DNA of 64,000 nucleotides from an uncultured Bacilli bacterium (GCA_947627355.1 CANQVX010000002.1:1-64000), one strand, 5' to 3'; positions 9,770 to 20,756 are shown, counted from the first letter of the stretch. A program made the numbers and translations. The notes: a model not told the origin generated them from the sequence alone.

Positions 9770-9785
9770 AAAGTAATATCTCCTA

Positions 9786-10604
9786 TTATTTTAGAAAAGC
9801 TAAAGTGTTTTTAATGCTTTCTTCAATATAATCTAAACGAATAACACCTTCGTATTCAATAGAAATGCAACCTTCATAATTAATGCTGGCTAAGAAGTCT
9901 ACGATTTCTTTTAAAGGAGTTTCGCCTTTTCCAATAACAGTACCTTTAGCAAAGATTGTGCCATTGTTTCCAATATATTGAGCTTCTTCTTTACTAACTA
10001 AAGCAAAATCTTTAAAGTGAACTAAACCAACATAATCTTTTAAGTAACGTACTGCTTCTAATGGATCTTCACCAACTAACATAAAGTTTCCAGTATCAGT
10101 AGTTGCTTTTAAATGTTTAGAACCAACTGCTTTGATAACAGCTTCGATTTGTTTGCTTTTTCCAGCAAGTTGACCATGGTTTTCAAGGCAGAAATAAATA
10201 TCTTCTTTTTCAGCAACTTTGACACATTCTTTGAAACTTTTAACGATTAAATCAAAAGCTTTTTCAAAATCATAACCTTCACAAACATCACCACAGAAAA
10301 CTCTGATAACTTTAGTATTAAACATCTTAGCATATTGACATGCTTGTTTAACCATTTCAACTTGAGATAATCTGATGTTTTCAGGACATACAAAGTTATT
10401 ACCAATTGAATATGATGCAACTTTCATACCAAGTTCATCAATTGTCTTTTTTGCTTCTAATCTGTCTTCATCAGTTTTTAAAAAAGTATCTAATAATTCT
10501 ACATATTGAATACCATGCTTATGCATGTGTCTAATAACTTCACTAACAGACATTTCTTTATTAATTAAAGAAACATATGACCATAATGATACACTAACAT
10601 TCAT
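9786..10604 (-). CDS. Sugar phosphate isomerase/epimerase (xylose isomerase-like TIM barrel)
   Basis: ATTDTGNFMLVGEDPLEAVRYLKDYVGLVHFKD; ISIEYEG. Confidence 0.88.
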   Translation of the reverse strand: MNVSVSLWSYVSLINKEMSVSEVIRHMHKHGIQYVELLDTFLKTDEDRLEAKKTIDELGMKVASYSIGNNFVCPENIRLSQVEMVKQACQYAKMFNTKVIRVFCGDVCEGYDFEKAFDLIVKSFKECVKVAEKEDIYFCLENHGQLAGKSKQIEAVIKAVGSKHLKATTDTGNFMLVGEDPLEAVRYLKDYVGLVHFKDFALVSKEEAQYIGNNGTIFAKGTVIGKGETPLKEIVDFLASINYEGCISIEYEGVIRLDYIEESIKNTLAFLK

Positions 10605-10616
10605 TTATTTTTCCTC

Positions 10617-11708
10617 CTAGCGTTTAATTATAACTTCATGTCCAGTTTTTGCTGATTCATAGATGGCATCTAGAATTCTCATTAATTCAACACCATCTTC
10701 AACAGGACATAAACATTCTTTTTTATTTAAGATACAATCAACAAAGTGATCAATTTCGTTTTGGAACATTGCACCAAAGACATTACCACCATCTTCAATT
10801 ACTGGAGCAATATTTACCATGTAATCATTTTCATCTTTAAAGATTTCAAGTCTTGGTTCAACTAAAGCTCCACCCTTATCACCAAATACTTCTAAGGAAG
10901 TTTGGCCTTCTTTAATATTCAAAGTAAAGCTTGCTTCAACTTCAAGAACACTGCCATCATCAAAACGAACCATAGCAATTACTGCATCTTCAACAGTGCA
11001 TTTATCTTTTTCAGAATAATCCATTGGATGCCAGTGACTAACACCTTTGATTTCTTTTTTCATACCTAATTTATTAAATGTTGCGCCATATACTGATACA
11101 GCTTTAGGTTTTCCTAGTAAATAACGTGATAAATCAATAACATGCACACCTAAATCGATAAGTGGTCCACCACCACTTCTTTCTTTATCAGCAAACCAAC
11201 CACCAGGGTTACCATTTCTTCTTAAATATTTTGCTTTAACAAGATATATGTCACCAAAAGTACCTTTATTATCAAAATCTTTAAATACTGTGGTTGTTCC
11301 AGCAAAACGTTTAACAAAACCAACCATTAATAAACGATCATTTTCTTTAGCAACGCGTTGCATTTCTAAAGCTTGTTCAGTATTCATTGCTAATGGTTTT
11401 TCACATAAAACATGTTTCTTTGCTCTTAATGCTTTTAATGTTTCTGGATTGTGTCCATTATTCCAAACACAAACGCTAACAGCATCTAAATCTTTCATTT
11501 TTAGCATTTCATCAACACTACCAAAAGCATTAGGAATTCCATAAGCTTTAGCATAATCTTTCGCTCTTTGTTCATTAATATCACAACAAGCAACAAGTTC
11601 AACATTTGGATTATTTTTATAAGCTTGTGTGTGGCTATGTGAAATATTACCACAACCAATAATACCAACTCTTAATTTTTGATTCATAAATTTGTTCTCC
11701 TTTTTCAC
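10617..11708 (-). CDS. Gfo/Idh/MocA family oxidoreductase
   Basis: VGIIGCGNISHSHTQAY; HVLCEKPLAMN; GGPLIDLGVHVIDLSRYL. Confidence 0.95.
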   Translation of the reverse strand: MKKENKFMNQKLRVGIIGCGNISHSHTQAYKNNPNVELVACCDINEQRAKDYAKAYGIPNAFGSVDEMLKMKDLDAVSVCVWNNGHNPETLKALRAKKHVLCEKPLAMNTEQALEMQRVAKENDRLLMVGFVKRFAGTTTVFKDFDNKGTFGDIYLVKAKYLRRNGNPGGWFADKERSGGGPLIDLGVHVIDLSRYLLGKPKAVSVYGATFNKLGMKKEIKGVSHWHPMDYSEKDKCTVEDAVIAMVRFDDGSVLEVEASFTLNIKEGQTSLEVFGDKGGALVEPRLEIFKDENDYMVNIAPVIEDGGNVFGAMFQNEIDHFVDCILNKKECLCPVEDGVELMRILDAIYESAKTGHEVIIKR

Positions 11709-11827
11709 AATTCAATATTAGTATATTGACGTTTGTTTTTCAAGTGTTGTTATTAATTTAATTAATTAAATTAATATGTTTTTTTATTTACTTTAAAATT
11801 ATCGTTTTTACCGATTAAAAACAAAAA

Positions 11828-11856
11828 ATCTCACTTAAAATTTAAAAAGTGAGATT
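11828..11856 (-). terminator. Rho-independent terminator
   Basis: AATCTCACTT...AAGTGAGATT with T-run on minus strand. Confidence 0.65.
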
Positions 11857-11886
11857 GTTGTTAATTTTATCGATAGAATGGAATAT

Positions 11887-12447
11887 TTAATTAGCTGTTA
11901 ATTTTGATACATCAATTTTAATTGAATCCAACCATTCAAATAATTTTTTAGTATAATATTCTTTGTTTTCTTCTGTATAAAGCATATATGCTTCAACTGT
12001 TATATTGTATTCAGTATTGATATCACATAACAATGTATAGACTTTTGCTTCAGAATTACCATTATATTCTTGCTTGTAATAGAATTCATAATAAGAATTA
12101 GGCATCAAATCATTTCTTTTAGGATACATTGGAAACAAAGGAGTGACTTGAGTATCATCTAGTAAGAAAATATCTTCTTCATTTCTTATTTGATTTAACA
12201 AACTAGATGCCGAAACATTTAGTTCAGGATCAATAATACCAATTTCAATTCCATCATTTTTATAACTACGATAATATGATAATCTGTTTTCTCTATTTAA
12301 TTCCAAAAATGTGCTATCTAGAGTAATAGAAACACCTTTTGTTTCAAATGTTTTAGCTTCTTCAACTAAAAAACAAGCAGAAAGACTAAATACCAAAGGT
12401 AATGCTAAAAATGATTTAGTTATCTTGTTTAGTTTCATTTTCTTCAT
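11887..12447 (-). CDS. Predicted lipoprotein
   Basis: MKKMKLNKITKSFLALPLVFSLSAC lipobox; RBS AAGGAG favours start at 12447. Confidence 0.75.
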   Translation of the reverse strand: MKKMKLNKITKSFLALPLVFSLSACFLVEEAKTFETKGVSITLDSTFLELNRENRLSYYRSYKNDGIEIGIIDPELNVSASSLLNQIRNEEDIFLLDDTQVTPLFPMYPKRNDLMPNSYYEFYYKQEYNGNSEAKVYTLLCDINTEYNITVEAYMLYTEENKEYYTKKLFEWLDSIKIDVSKLTAN

Positions 12448-13816
12448 ATCTCCTTTTAAAATATCTGTTATATCTAGAGTTTTCTTCACAGAAGTAAACG
12501 ACTAGATAGAACAAAGTCATAGCTGATAAAAATAAACTTACATAACGAACAATGTATTTCATAATATAGTTTTCATACATTCTTGTAAAAGAATTACCTT
12601 CATCATAATTAATATAATACACAATTCCTTTTTTTAACACAATTGTTGAATAATAACTTGGATAAATTTCATCAATTTTTCCATATTTATTTATCTTTTT
12701 AAATTCATTTGATGTTTCATAACCAACATTACCACTATAATAAATACCATTCTTAGTATAAATTAATAAACAAAATGGACCACCAGTAGAAATACTTTTA
12801 ACATTTTTTATATTACTAGCTATTAATGTGAATTCATCATAACTACGAACATCATTACCAAAGATACCTGAATCTTCTTCAACATAAGTATCACCAATAT
12901 AATTATCACCTATAGCATATATTTCATTGTTGTTATTTAAGATAATTGTAGCATTTTCAATAGCTAATATTTGTTTAACATCAGTTACAATATTAAGTGT
13001 TTTAGATTCAATATTTATCTCGTTTCTATCGAGTTTTTTAACAGCAGGAATTTCAGTTGTTTCATAATTAACTGGCACTAATTTATCATAATCTATAGTT
13101 ATCTTATTTTGAATGATTTGATTACTATCAGTTACATAATAAGAAATATAAACATTTTGATTTTCAGTATTCTTTTTATGTCCTTGACTAGCTATTTTAT
13201 TAATATTGTTAGTTTGAGTTTCTAACATATAGAAATAAGCATCTTTATGGAAATATTCAACAACTTGATGATTACTATTAAGAGTTGTAAAGTTTTGATA
13301 ACCAACATCAAAATCTATGATATTATCGGCAATTTTCAACCATGGAGCCCCTTGTTGAATAGATTCATAAAGAACATATAATTCTTTATTTTTAGTTAAA
13401 ACCAAAGTATATCCATCAGTTGCTAACATGCTATCTCTAAAGCCATCAACTTTAACAATCTTACTATTAAATTTATAACTGATACTTATAAAGTTATAGT
13501 AATGAGTTGTAGCACTTCCATATTCATTATCAAGTGGTTCTATTCCTTCATAAGAATTTAGATGGCCTTTGTTTAATTTGTTGTAACTATAATACAGTGT
13601 ATTATCTTCATCAACAGCATAAACAACTGAATAATTATTGGTATAGACATCTGCAATCTTATGATTAGAAAACAATTCGACAATGCCTTTTATTGATGTA
13701 GCAAAGTTAGTTAGTGAAACAAAAAAGACACATAAAAAACAAAATAACAAGACTAAGGCTGTTATTGTATGCTTATCCTTAAAGTATCTCTTAACGTTTT
13801 CTTTATGTATCTTCAT
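12416..13816 (-). CDS. Membrane-anchored RCC1/BLIP-II-like propeller protein
   Basis: N-term TM; repeats such as ATIILNNNNEIYAIGDNYIGD and SVVYAVDEDNTLYYSY; C-term TM. Confidence 0.55.
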   Translation of the reverse strand: MKIHKENVKRYFKDKHTITALVLLFCFLCVFFVSLTNFATSIKGIVELFSNHKIADVYTNNYSVVYAVDEDNTLYYSYNKLNKGHLNSYEGIEPLDNEYGSATTHYYNFISISYKFNSKIVKVDGFRDSMLATDGYTLVLTKNKELYVLYESIQQGAPWLKIADNIIDFDVGYQNFTTLNSNHQVVEYFHKDAYFYMLETQTNNINKIASQGHKKNTENQNVYISYYVTDSNQIIQNKITIDYDKLVPVNYETTEIPAVKKLDRNEINIESKTLNIVTDVKQILAIENATIILNNNNEIYAIGDNYIGDTYVEEDSGIFGNDVRSYDEFTLIASNIKNVKSISTGGPFCLLIYTKNGIYYSGNVGYETSNEFKKINKYGKIDEIYPSYYSTIVLKKGIVYYINYDEGNSFTRMYENYIMKYIVRYVSLFLSAMTLFYLVVYFCEENSRYNRYFKRRYEENETKQDN

Positions 13817-13827
13817 AGCTACTCCTT

Positions 13828-13851
13828 AAAAAAAATAATGTGAACAAGTCA
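13828..13851 (-). terminator. Terminator downstream of jag
   Basis: AATAATGTGAacaagTCACATTATT with minus-strand T-run. Confidence 0.75.
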
Positions 13852-13853
13852 CA

Positions 13854-14483
13854 TTATTCTTTAACATACACGATTGTGATGTGACGTTTGTTTCCTTCAC
13901 CTTCACTAACGGTCTTTACATTTTTAAAATTAGAAACAACATTATGAACTATTCTTCTTTCATCAGCAGTCATAGGATCTAATACAGCTGTTATTTTTGT
14001 TTTAGAAACTTTTACAGCTTCACGTCTAGCAAGTGATTCTAGTTTCTTATATTTATCTTCTTTATAACCATTGATATCAATTAGAACACGAACTCTTTTT
14101 TTGAATTCTTTATTAGCTGCACTACGAACCAATTGATTTAAGGCTTGCATAGTTCTACCGTTTTTACCGATTAAAATCGAATTATGATCAGTATCAATTA
14201 AAACTCTAATAAAGCCTTCTTCTAGTTTTGGTCTAATAGAATTAACTTTTAATCCAACTGCTTCAATAACAGTTTTTAAATAATCAAGAATGTATTCAAC
14301 AACCATTGCTTCAGTATAAGCTGAGATTTGAACTTTCTTTTTAAGTCCTAGAAATGAACTAGTTTCTTCGACAACTTCATAATTAATATTTTCAGCTGGT
14401 ACATCAAATTCTTGACTTGCTTTTTCAAGTGCTTCTTCGACACTTTTACCTGTAAAATATTTCATAATAACTACTCCCTCCAC
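13854..14483 (-). CDS. jag: RNA-binding protein Jag/KhpB (Jag-N, KH, R3H)
   Basis: YFTGKSVEEALEKASQEF; LIGKNGRTMQALNQLVRSA; MTADERRIVHNVVS; next to yidC. Confidence 0.95.
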   Translation of the reverse strand: MEGVVIMKYFTGKSVEEALEKASQEFDVPAENINYEVVEETSSFLGLKKKVQISAYTEAMVVEYILDYLKTVIEAVGLKVNSIRPKLEEGFIRVLIDTDHNSILIGKNGRTMQALNQLVRSAANKEFKKRVRVLIDINGYKEDKYKKLESLARREAVKVSKTKITAVLDPMTADERRIVHNVVSNFKNVKTVSEGEGNKRHITIVYVKE

Positions 14484-14494
14484 TTTAAATTTAA

Positions 14495-15925
14495 CTATTT
14501 ATCAGTTTTAACACCTTGAGGAATTGTATAATGAACTTCTTTTTTCTTTAATTTATATTTTCCTTTACCTTTGGCAGCATTATTGATGTGATGCATAATA
14601 ATGCTTTGAAGTACTTGTACTAGGGCACTGGCAATCCAATAAATAGACATGGTTGCTGGCATCATAAAGCCCATTACAAGAATCATGATCATAAAGATAT
14701 TGGTCATCATGCTTGTTTGTTTTTGTGCTCTTTTGGCTTCTAATGTCATTCGTTTACGGTTTAAAATATTTGGCATTTTCATTGATAGAATTTGTGATGC
14801 TGCCATCACTAAGAAAATAACTAATGCGCCAACTTTAAAATGACCAAAGATATTTTGAGAAATAGTTGTTCCTAAAACAACTCCTAAAAAGTTACCAGTT
14901 CTTAATATTGCTGTTTGACTTACAGCACGATACATTCCAATGAAGATTGGGAATGTGATAATAAGTGATAAGAATGGAGCAAATGGTTTGATGTTGTATT
15001 TTTTATAAACACCCATCATTTCCATACTCATTCTTTGTTTTGCTTCAGCAGATTTATTGTTAGCATATTTTGCTTGAATACGAGCTATTTCTGGTTGAAT
15101 GTCTTGCATTTTTTGAGTGCTCATAGTGCCCTTGAAAGTAATTAACATAACAACAATCTTGATAATTAAAGTTACTAAAAAGATTGCAAATACTTGAGCA
15201 ACACCACTACCACCAAACCAGTTAACAAAACTATTTAATAACCAAGCAATTGGAAATACTAATAAACCTGTAAAGAAACTTACTTTAAAAGCATCTTTCC
15301 AAGTTTTATTTTTTAAATTAACACCTGAACCTCCAGGATCAGGAAGACCATCTTTTCCTACGACAAAACAAGCCTTAGAATAAGATGATAATCTTTGCTC
15401 AACAGATGTTTTAGAATCTTGTTTAGGATTTTTAATCCATTCAACATAACGAGCAGCTAAACTAATATTTTTAGTTAATTCTTCGTTAGCTTTAACTACA
15501 TCTTCTTCATTACCTGAAAAAGAATATTTATTTTGACTAGTTTCAGCTTCATCATTAACATGTAAAACAACACTATATTTTTGAGCAATATAATTTCCAA
15601 CTAATTGTTCATTTACACCTTCATCATTAGTTTTATAAAAATCAGCATAGTGAACAAATAAATAAGTTGCTGTACTTGATTCATTATTTTCAACTAATGT
15701 TTTACTACCATTTACTTCTTTGATTTCAAATTTGGTATCAATATTTTCTTGATCAGCTAATTCATCAGCAATATAAGTTGCTCTAATTTTTCCATATTCA
15801 GTACTTGTTTTCTTGGCATTACCACAAAAATCGCCATCATAAACATTGTTAGAACAGCCAGAACCAATAAATAAAAAGACAAAAGCAAATAAAATACCAA
15901 TTATTTTTATAAAACGCTTTTTCAT
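14495..15925 (-). CDS. yidC: Membrane protein insertase YidC/OxaA
   Basis: Lipobox GSGCSNN; MQDIQPEIARIQAKYANN; location between jag and rnpA. Confidence 0.95.
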   Translation of the reverse strand: MKKRFIKIIGILFAFVFLFIGSGCSNNVYDGDFCGNAKKTSTEYGKIRATYIADELADQENIDTKFEIKEVNGSKTLVENNESSTATYLFVHYADFYKTNDEGVNEQLVGNYIAQKYSVVLHVNDEAETSQNKYSFSGNEEDVVKANEELTKNISLAARYVEWIKNPKQDSKTSVEQRLSSYSKACFVVGKDGLPDPGGSGVNLKNKTWKDAFKVSFFTGLLVFPIAWLLNSFVNWFGGSGVAQVFAIFLVTLIIKIVVMLITFKGTMSTQKMQDIQPEIARIQAKYANNKSAEAKQRMSMEMMGVYKKYNIKPFAPFLSLIITFPIFIGMYRAVSQTAILRTGNFLGVVLGTTISQNIFGHFKVGALVIFLVMAASQILSMKMPNILNRKRMTLEAKRAQKQTSMMTNIFMIMILVMGFMMPATMSIYWIASALVQVLQSIIMHHINNAAKGKGKYKLKKKEVHYTIPQGVKTDK

Positions 15926-16257
15926 ATCTTCGCTCCTTGTATTTTTAAGTAACAATTTTCAAGATTTTTATAATTTTCTTGAAAGTTGTTATCTAAATAA
16001 TGTTGTCTTACAACAACCACATAATCTTTTGAAAGAGAAAAATCAAAAATTTTATCTACCATTTCTCTTACTTGTCTTTTGATTTTATTACGTACTACAG
16101 CAATACCCATTTTTTTACTAACAGATACACATACTCTAGAAAAAGTTTCGTCGTTTTCATCATAATAAATACTAAATATTTGATTGCTTACAAATCTTTT
16201 TTCATGCACTATTCTAGAGATTTCTTCATTACGTTTTAATCTAAATTGTTTTTTCAC
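15922..16257 (-). CDS. rnpA: Ribonuclease P protein component
   Basis: VCVSVSKKMGIAVVRNKIKRQVREM. Confidence 0.95.
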   Translation of the reverse strand: MKKQFRLKRNEEISRIVHEKRFVSNQIFSIYYDENDETFSRVCVSVSKKMGIAVVRNKIKRQVREMVDKIFDFSLSKDYVVVVRQHYLDNNFQENYKNLENCYLKIQGAKI

Positions 16258-16280
16258 AAAAACACCTCTTAATAAATCGA

Positions 16281-16306
16281 AAAAACCACTAGCATTTAAC
16301 TAGTGG
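16281..16306 (-). terminator. Hairpin downstream of rpmH
   Basis: CCACTAGcatttaaCTAGTGG with minus-strand T-run. Confidence 0.6.
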
Positions 16307-16315
16307 CTAACAATT

Positions 16316-16450
16316 TTAAGCTGAAAGAACTCGACGATTTTTATGTCTTCTTCTCGCAATAACCTTTCTTCCATTTGGAGTAGCCATACGAGCTCTAAAT
16401 CCATGTACATTTTGATGTTTTCTTTTACTTGGTTGATACGTTCTTTTCAT
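16316..16450 (-). CDS. rpmH: 50S ribosomal protein L34
   Basis: Manual translation [44 protein letters not shown]; absent from ORF track because short. Confidence 0.96.
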   Translation of the reverse strand: MKRTYQPSKRKHQNVHGFRARMATPNGRKVIARRRHKNRRVLSA

Positions 16451-16500
16451 AACCTAATACACCCCGCTTTTCATTACGCAATAAAGATTATAACGCTAAA

Positions 16501-16800
16501 AAACTAATAAGTCAAACAATATATTAATTATAATAATATATATAGATGTGGATAATTTTGTGGATAACTTTATTTTATTTATGGTGGTTCTAGTAAATTA
16601 AAAAATTAAAATTTTTAAATGTGGATAAGTCGTTTTTTAATTATCCACTTATCAACGTTGATTAAAGTTATAAACAAGTTATCCACAACAAAAAAATGTG
16701 GATAACTGCTTTTATATTATATATAATTTTGTCGAATTTTGGTGGATAACTCAATTTTTTATAATTTTTAGTTACTTTTCCACAAATATATGTTATTATA
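16501..16800. other. oriC: Chromosomal replication origin (oriC) with DnaA-box cluster
   Basis: TTATCCACA/TGTGGATAA boxes at 16547, 16559, 16620, 16679, 16697 plus near-matches at 16641 and 16741, between rpmH and dnaA. Confidence 0.93.
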
Positions 16801-16840
16801 ATACGCGTGTGAAACTTTTTTGGGAAAAGAGGGGTACAAA

Positions 16841-18196
16841 ATGGAGATTGAAAAGAATCCAACAATAACAAAAATTTGGAACGAAATTCTTAATAAAATA
16901 AAACAAAAATATGACGCTAATGCGTTTACCACCTTCTTTTTACCAGTTGTGCCTTTATATGTTGAAGACCAACAATTTGTTGTTGAAGCCCCTTCAAGAT
17001 TTGTAAAAGAAGTACTTTTGAAACAATTTGGTCAAGAAATCAATGACTATTTAAAAGAAATAACTGAAACTGATTTTTATTTAGTTGTTAAAGAAGCAGC
17101 TGAAAAAGAAAATATAAACAAAAATGTTGAATCAACAATCTCTACTTTAAATTCTAATTTAAACCCTCAATTTCTTTTTGAAAACTTTGTTGTAGGTCCA
17201 AGTAATGAAGAATGTTATCAAGCTTCACTTGCTGCAGCCTTAGAACCAGGAAAGTTTTATAACCCATTATTTATTTATGGTAAAAGTGGTATTGGTAAAA
17301 CTCACTTACTTCATGCGATAGGTAATTATTGTAAAGAACATCATAATAAATCGATGAATATTTATTACACTACTGCTAATGATTTTGTCGATGAATTCAT
17401 GCGTTCTAATCAAAATAAAGATATTGAATCATTAAAAACAAAATTTAGAAGTATCGATGTATTATTACTTGATGATGTTCAATTTTTAGCTGGTAAAGAT
17501 AAAACTGGTGAAGTATTTTTCCACATTTTCAATAATTTATTTAACGAAAAGAAACAAATTGTTCTAACATCTGATCGTTATCCGAATGATTTAAGAGGAC
17601 TTGAATCAAGACTTGTTAGTAGATTTGCTTCAGGACTTACAGTTGGTATGAATGCTCCTGAGTATGAAACAGCTTATGCTATTTTAAAAAGAAAAATTGA
17701 AGCTAAGAATTTAGATATCAACAATATCGATGATGAAGTATTACATTATATTGCTAGTAACTTCTCAAGTGATGTTAGGCAATTAGAAGGTGCTTTAACT
17801 AGATTATTTTTCTATGCTACAACCTTCAATAATGGCGATAGAATCGATATAAATCTAGCGATGGATGCTTTTAAATCGATCACTCCACCTAAAGGAAATC
17901 TATCATCTTTAACTGCTAGTCAAATTAAAGATGTTGTTGCAGAATATTATGGCTTAACAGTAAGTCAACTAGATTCAAAAAGTAGAACAAACATCTTAAC
18001 AATACCAAGACACATTGCAATTTATTTATGTCGAACATTATTAAATATGACTTTTGAAGATATTGGTAATGAATTTGGTAATCGTGATCACACAACAATT
18101 ATGAATGCTTGTTTAAAGATTGAACAACTTTATAAAAACGATGAAGTTTATAAATTAACAGTAAACAAAATTAAAAAATTATTAACATCAAAGTAA
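16841..18196 (+). CDS. dnaA: Chromosomal replication initiator DnaA
   Basis: FIYGKSGIGKTHLLHAIGN; LLLDDVQFLAGKDKT; FGNRDHTTIMNA; start chosen after GAGGGG RBS. Confidence 0.98.
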   Translation: MEIEKNPTITKIWNEILNKIKQKYDANAFTTFFLPVVPLYVEDQQFVVEAPSRFVKEVLLKQFGQEINDYLKEITETDFYLVVKEAAEKENINKNVESTISTLNSNLNPQFLFENFVVGPSNEECYQASLAAALEPGKFYNPLFIYGKSGIGKTHLLHAIGNYCKEHHNKSMNIYYTTANDFVDEFMRSNQNKDIESLKTKFRSIDVLLLDDVQFLAGKDKTGEVFFHIFNNLFNEKKQIVLTSDRYPNDLRGLESRLVSRFASGLTVGMNAPEYETAYAILKRKIEAKNLDINNIDDEVLHYIASNFSSDVRQLEGALTRLFFYATTFNNGDRIDINLAMDAFKSITPPKGNLSSLTASQIKDVVAEYYGLTVSQLDSKSRTNILTIPRHIAIYLCRTLLNMTFEDIGNEFGNRDHTTIMNACLKIEQLYKNDEVYKLTVNKIKKLLTSK

Positions 18197-18365
18197 CATA
18201 AATAGACAAGTTATTCACCATAATTTGATATAGACTTTTAAAATTATATATATTAAAATATATATAAGCCATAATAAATAAGTTATCAACAAATCCACAT
18301 CACTTATTATTATTGTTATTAAAATAAATAAAAAAATAAAATAAAAATAAAGGAGTTGCAGGCAA

Positions 18366-19493
18366 ATGAAATTTAAAATCAACCGACAAATATTTTTAAA
18401 TAACTTGAATAAAGTATCGAAAGCTGTTAATAGTAAAGTTCCTTATCAAGCATTAACAGGTATCAAATTTACTTTAACAGATGATCAATTAGAATTAATT
18501 GGTAGTGATAACGATTTATCAATTCGTTGTATTATCAAAAAAGAAATTAACAATGAACAAGTAATGGAAATTGAAGAAACTGGTTGCACTGTTATCAATG
18601 AAAAGATTATTTGTGACATTATTAGAAAAATTGATTCTGATTATGTTGAAATCATGGTAGCTGATAATGTTGCTAAAATTAAAAGTGAAATCTCAATTTT
18701 TAACATTAATACTATTCCAGCAATTGATTATCCTAACTTTGATTTCACATTCATTGGTGCTCCTTTATCAATTGATGCATTAGAATTAAAAACAGTATTA
18801 GATCAAACTTTATTTGCTTCAAGTGATAAAGAATCAAGACCAATCTTAACAGGATTAAATATTTCATGTGCTAATAACAAAATTGAATTTGTAGCAACTG
18901 ATACGTATCGTTTATCTAAAAAGATTATTCCTACTGAATATAACGATTCATTTAGAGTTACCGTACCAAAGATGGCTTTAGATGAAATTAACAAGATTAT
19001 TGAATTAGGAACAACTGTTAATATTTATATCACTGATAAGAAAATTACTTTTGATCTTGGTGATTGTACAATTATCACTCGTTTAATCAGTGGTACTTAT
19101 CCTGATACATCTAAATTAATTCCAGATGTATTTGACCAAATTTTAACAATTAATACAAGTAGTTTAACAGCATCTATTGATCGTGTATCAGTGTTGTTAA
19201 ATGAAAGAAATAATGTTGTTAAATTAAATATGAAAGAAGATGAAGTATTTGTATCTTCTAAGAGTTCTGAAACAGGTTCTGCTTTAGAAAAGATTAACAA
19301 TGATGATTTCGGTTATGAAGGTAAACCTTTAATGATTTCATTTAGTGGTAAATATTTAGCAGAAGCAGCTAGAGCTTTAAATAGTGATGAAATTTCATTA
19401 CACTTCACTGGTGATATGAAACCAATCATTTTGAAATCTAAAACTAATAAAGATTTAATTGAATTAATTCTACCTATTAGAACTTATAATTAA
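18366..19493 (+). CDS. dnaN: DNA polymerase III beta subunit (sliding clamp)
   Basis: Order after dnaA; FVATDTYRLSKK; ILPIRTYN C-term. Confidence 0.97.
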   Translation: MKFKINRQIFLNNLNKVSKAVNSKVPYQALTGIKFTLTDDQLELIGSDNDLSIRCIIKKEINNEQVMEIEETGCTVINEKIICDIIRKIDSDYVEIMVADNVAKIKSEISIFNINTIPAIDYPNFDFTFIGAPLSIDALELKTVLDQTLFASSDKESRPILTGLNISCANNKIEFVATDTYRLSKKIIPTEYNDSFRVTVPKMALDEINKIIELGTTVNIYITDKKITFDLGDCTIITRLISGTYPDTSKLIPDVFDQILTINTSSLTASIDRVSVLLNERNNVVKLNMKEDEVFVSSKSSETGSALEKINNDDFGYEGKPLMISFSGKYLAEAARALNSDEISLHFTGDMKPIILKSKTNKDLIELILPIRTYN

Positions 19494-19515
19494 TTAAATA
19501 AATAATGTTAATATT

Positions 19516-19553
19516 AAATAAGTCAAGAAATATAATTCTTGACTTATTTTTTT
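19516..19553 (+). terminator. Terminator downstream of dnaN
   Basis: AAATAAGTCAAGAAtataaTTCTTGACTTATTTTTTT. Confidence 0.9.
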
Positions 19554-19601
19554 AGAAAAACATTGATTTTATCGATAAATTTAATAATTTTAACAATTAT
19601 T

Positions 19602-20246
19602 TTATAATTCTTTTAATTTTTGTCGATAGAAACATGCATTTTCAATAAATTTGAATTGATTATTAATAGTATAAGCATACTTGATATATCTTTGAGTTCT
19701 AAGATAATTATAATTATCAAATTCAGTTAAATTTGAAAACATTGAATTATCTTCTAGGTCAAAGAATTTAGCTAACGCTGATGTTTCATGTTTCATACAA
19801 ATCTTAATATATTCTTCATAAGGCATATTTTTATCGTGAGTTATATTTAATAATGGCTCTTCAATATAAGATTCAAAATATAAATCTAAACCAAATTTAC
19901 GATACATTTGTTTTATTTCTTGTAAAGTTGTATCAGTGTCTTCTAAAACATCGTGTAGTAATATTGTTTCTTCTACTCCTTCAACAGGTAAATGAAAATT
20001 AGTTAATAAATCTTTATTTAATGTATCAAAATTGTCTTTATTAATATTTAACATCTTACGATAAGCAAGAAAACAACGATAAGGATGATAGATATAAGGT
20101 TCACCATTTACTCTTGTTTAGTTTCTATGAGCATAGATTGCTATTTGTAAGGCAAGATAAGTAGAACATGAAACACTATCTTTTATCTTTTTAGAATCAA
20201 AATTGATTGTTTTTAAATAATCATTTATTACTTTTATGTTTGTCAT
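19602..20246 (-). pseudogene. HD-domain (RelA/SpoT-like) phosphohydrolase interrupted by in-frame TAA
   Basis: Frame continues upstream of annotated ORF: MTNIKVINDYLK...IAIYAHRN*TRVNGEPYIYHPYRCFLAYRKMLN...LLHDVLEDTD; TAA at 20118-20120 (codon 43). Confidence 0.75.
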
Positions 20247-20357
20247 TTATATTCCTTCTTTCTTACAATTTGATTATAAATATTTTTATATTTCTTTTGG
20301 TCAAATGGAATTTGACAATTGAAATTGTTATAATGGAGTTGTAAAGAGGGTGTAATC

Positions 20358-20756
20358 ATGGATAAAACAAAAATAGATGAATATATTAAAATACATACCA
20401 AAGAAAAAGAAAAAGGTATCTCATTTGTCTCATATTTGTATCAATTAATGGATAAATATGGTTTTATAAAAGCATCAGATTTGTATAACAAAGCTAATAT
20501 TTCAAGACAACTATGGTCTTTAATTATTAGTGAAAAAACTAATCCATCACTAAGTGTTTGTATCAAAATTGTTTTCTGTTTACATGCTAATAATCATGAA
20601 TGTAAATATTTACTTAAGAAAGCTGGTTATACTTTACCATCTTCATCAAAATATGCTTTGATTATCCGTTATGCTATTGAAAATAAAATCTATGATCTTG
20701 TTGAATTAAATAGCATTTTATCTGAATATGGTTATGAACATTCTCTTATTTATTAA
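20358..20756 (+). CDS. Putative HTH-domain protein
   Basis: FIKASDLYNKANISRQLWSLIISEKTNPSLSVCIKIVFCL. Confidence 0.55.
   Translation: MDKTKIDEYIKIHTKEKEKGISFVSYLYQLMDKYGFIKASDLYNKANISRQLWSLIISEKTNPSLSVCIKIVFCLHANNHECKYLLKKAGYTLPSSSKYALIIRYAIENKIYDLVELNSILSEYGYEHSLIY

Noticed and set aside
16501-16800. Repeated TGTGGATAA treated as a novel repeat
   Set aside because: These are standard DnaA boxes of oriC
18200-18360. Second origin-like DnaA cluster between dnaA and dnaN
   Set aside because: Only weak matches (TTATTCACC, TTATCAACA); insufficient to call separately, may be part of a bipartite oriC
19602-20246. Stop-codon reassignment to explain TAA in the HD gene
   Set aside because: Many intact genes here end with TAA at the expected position; a single nonsense mutation is simpler
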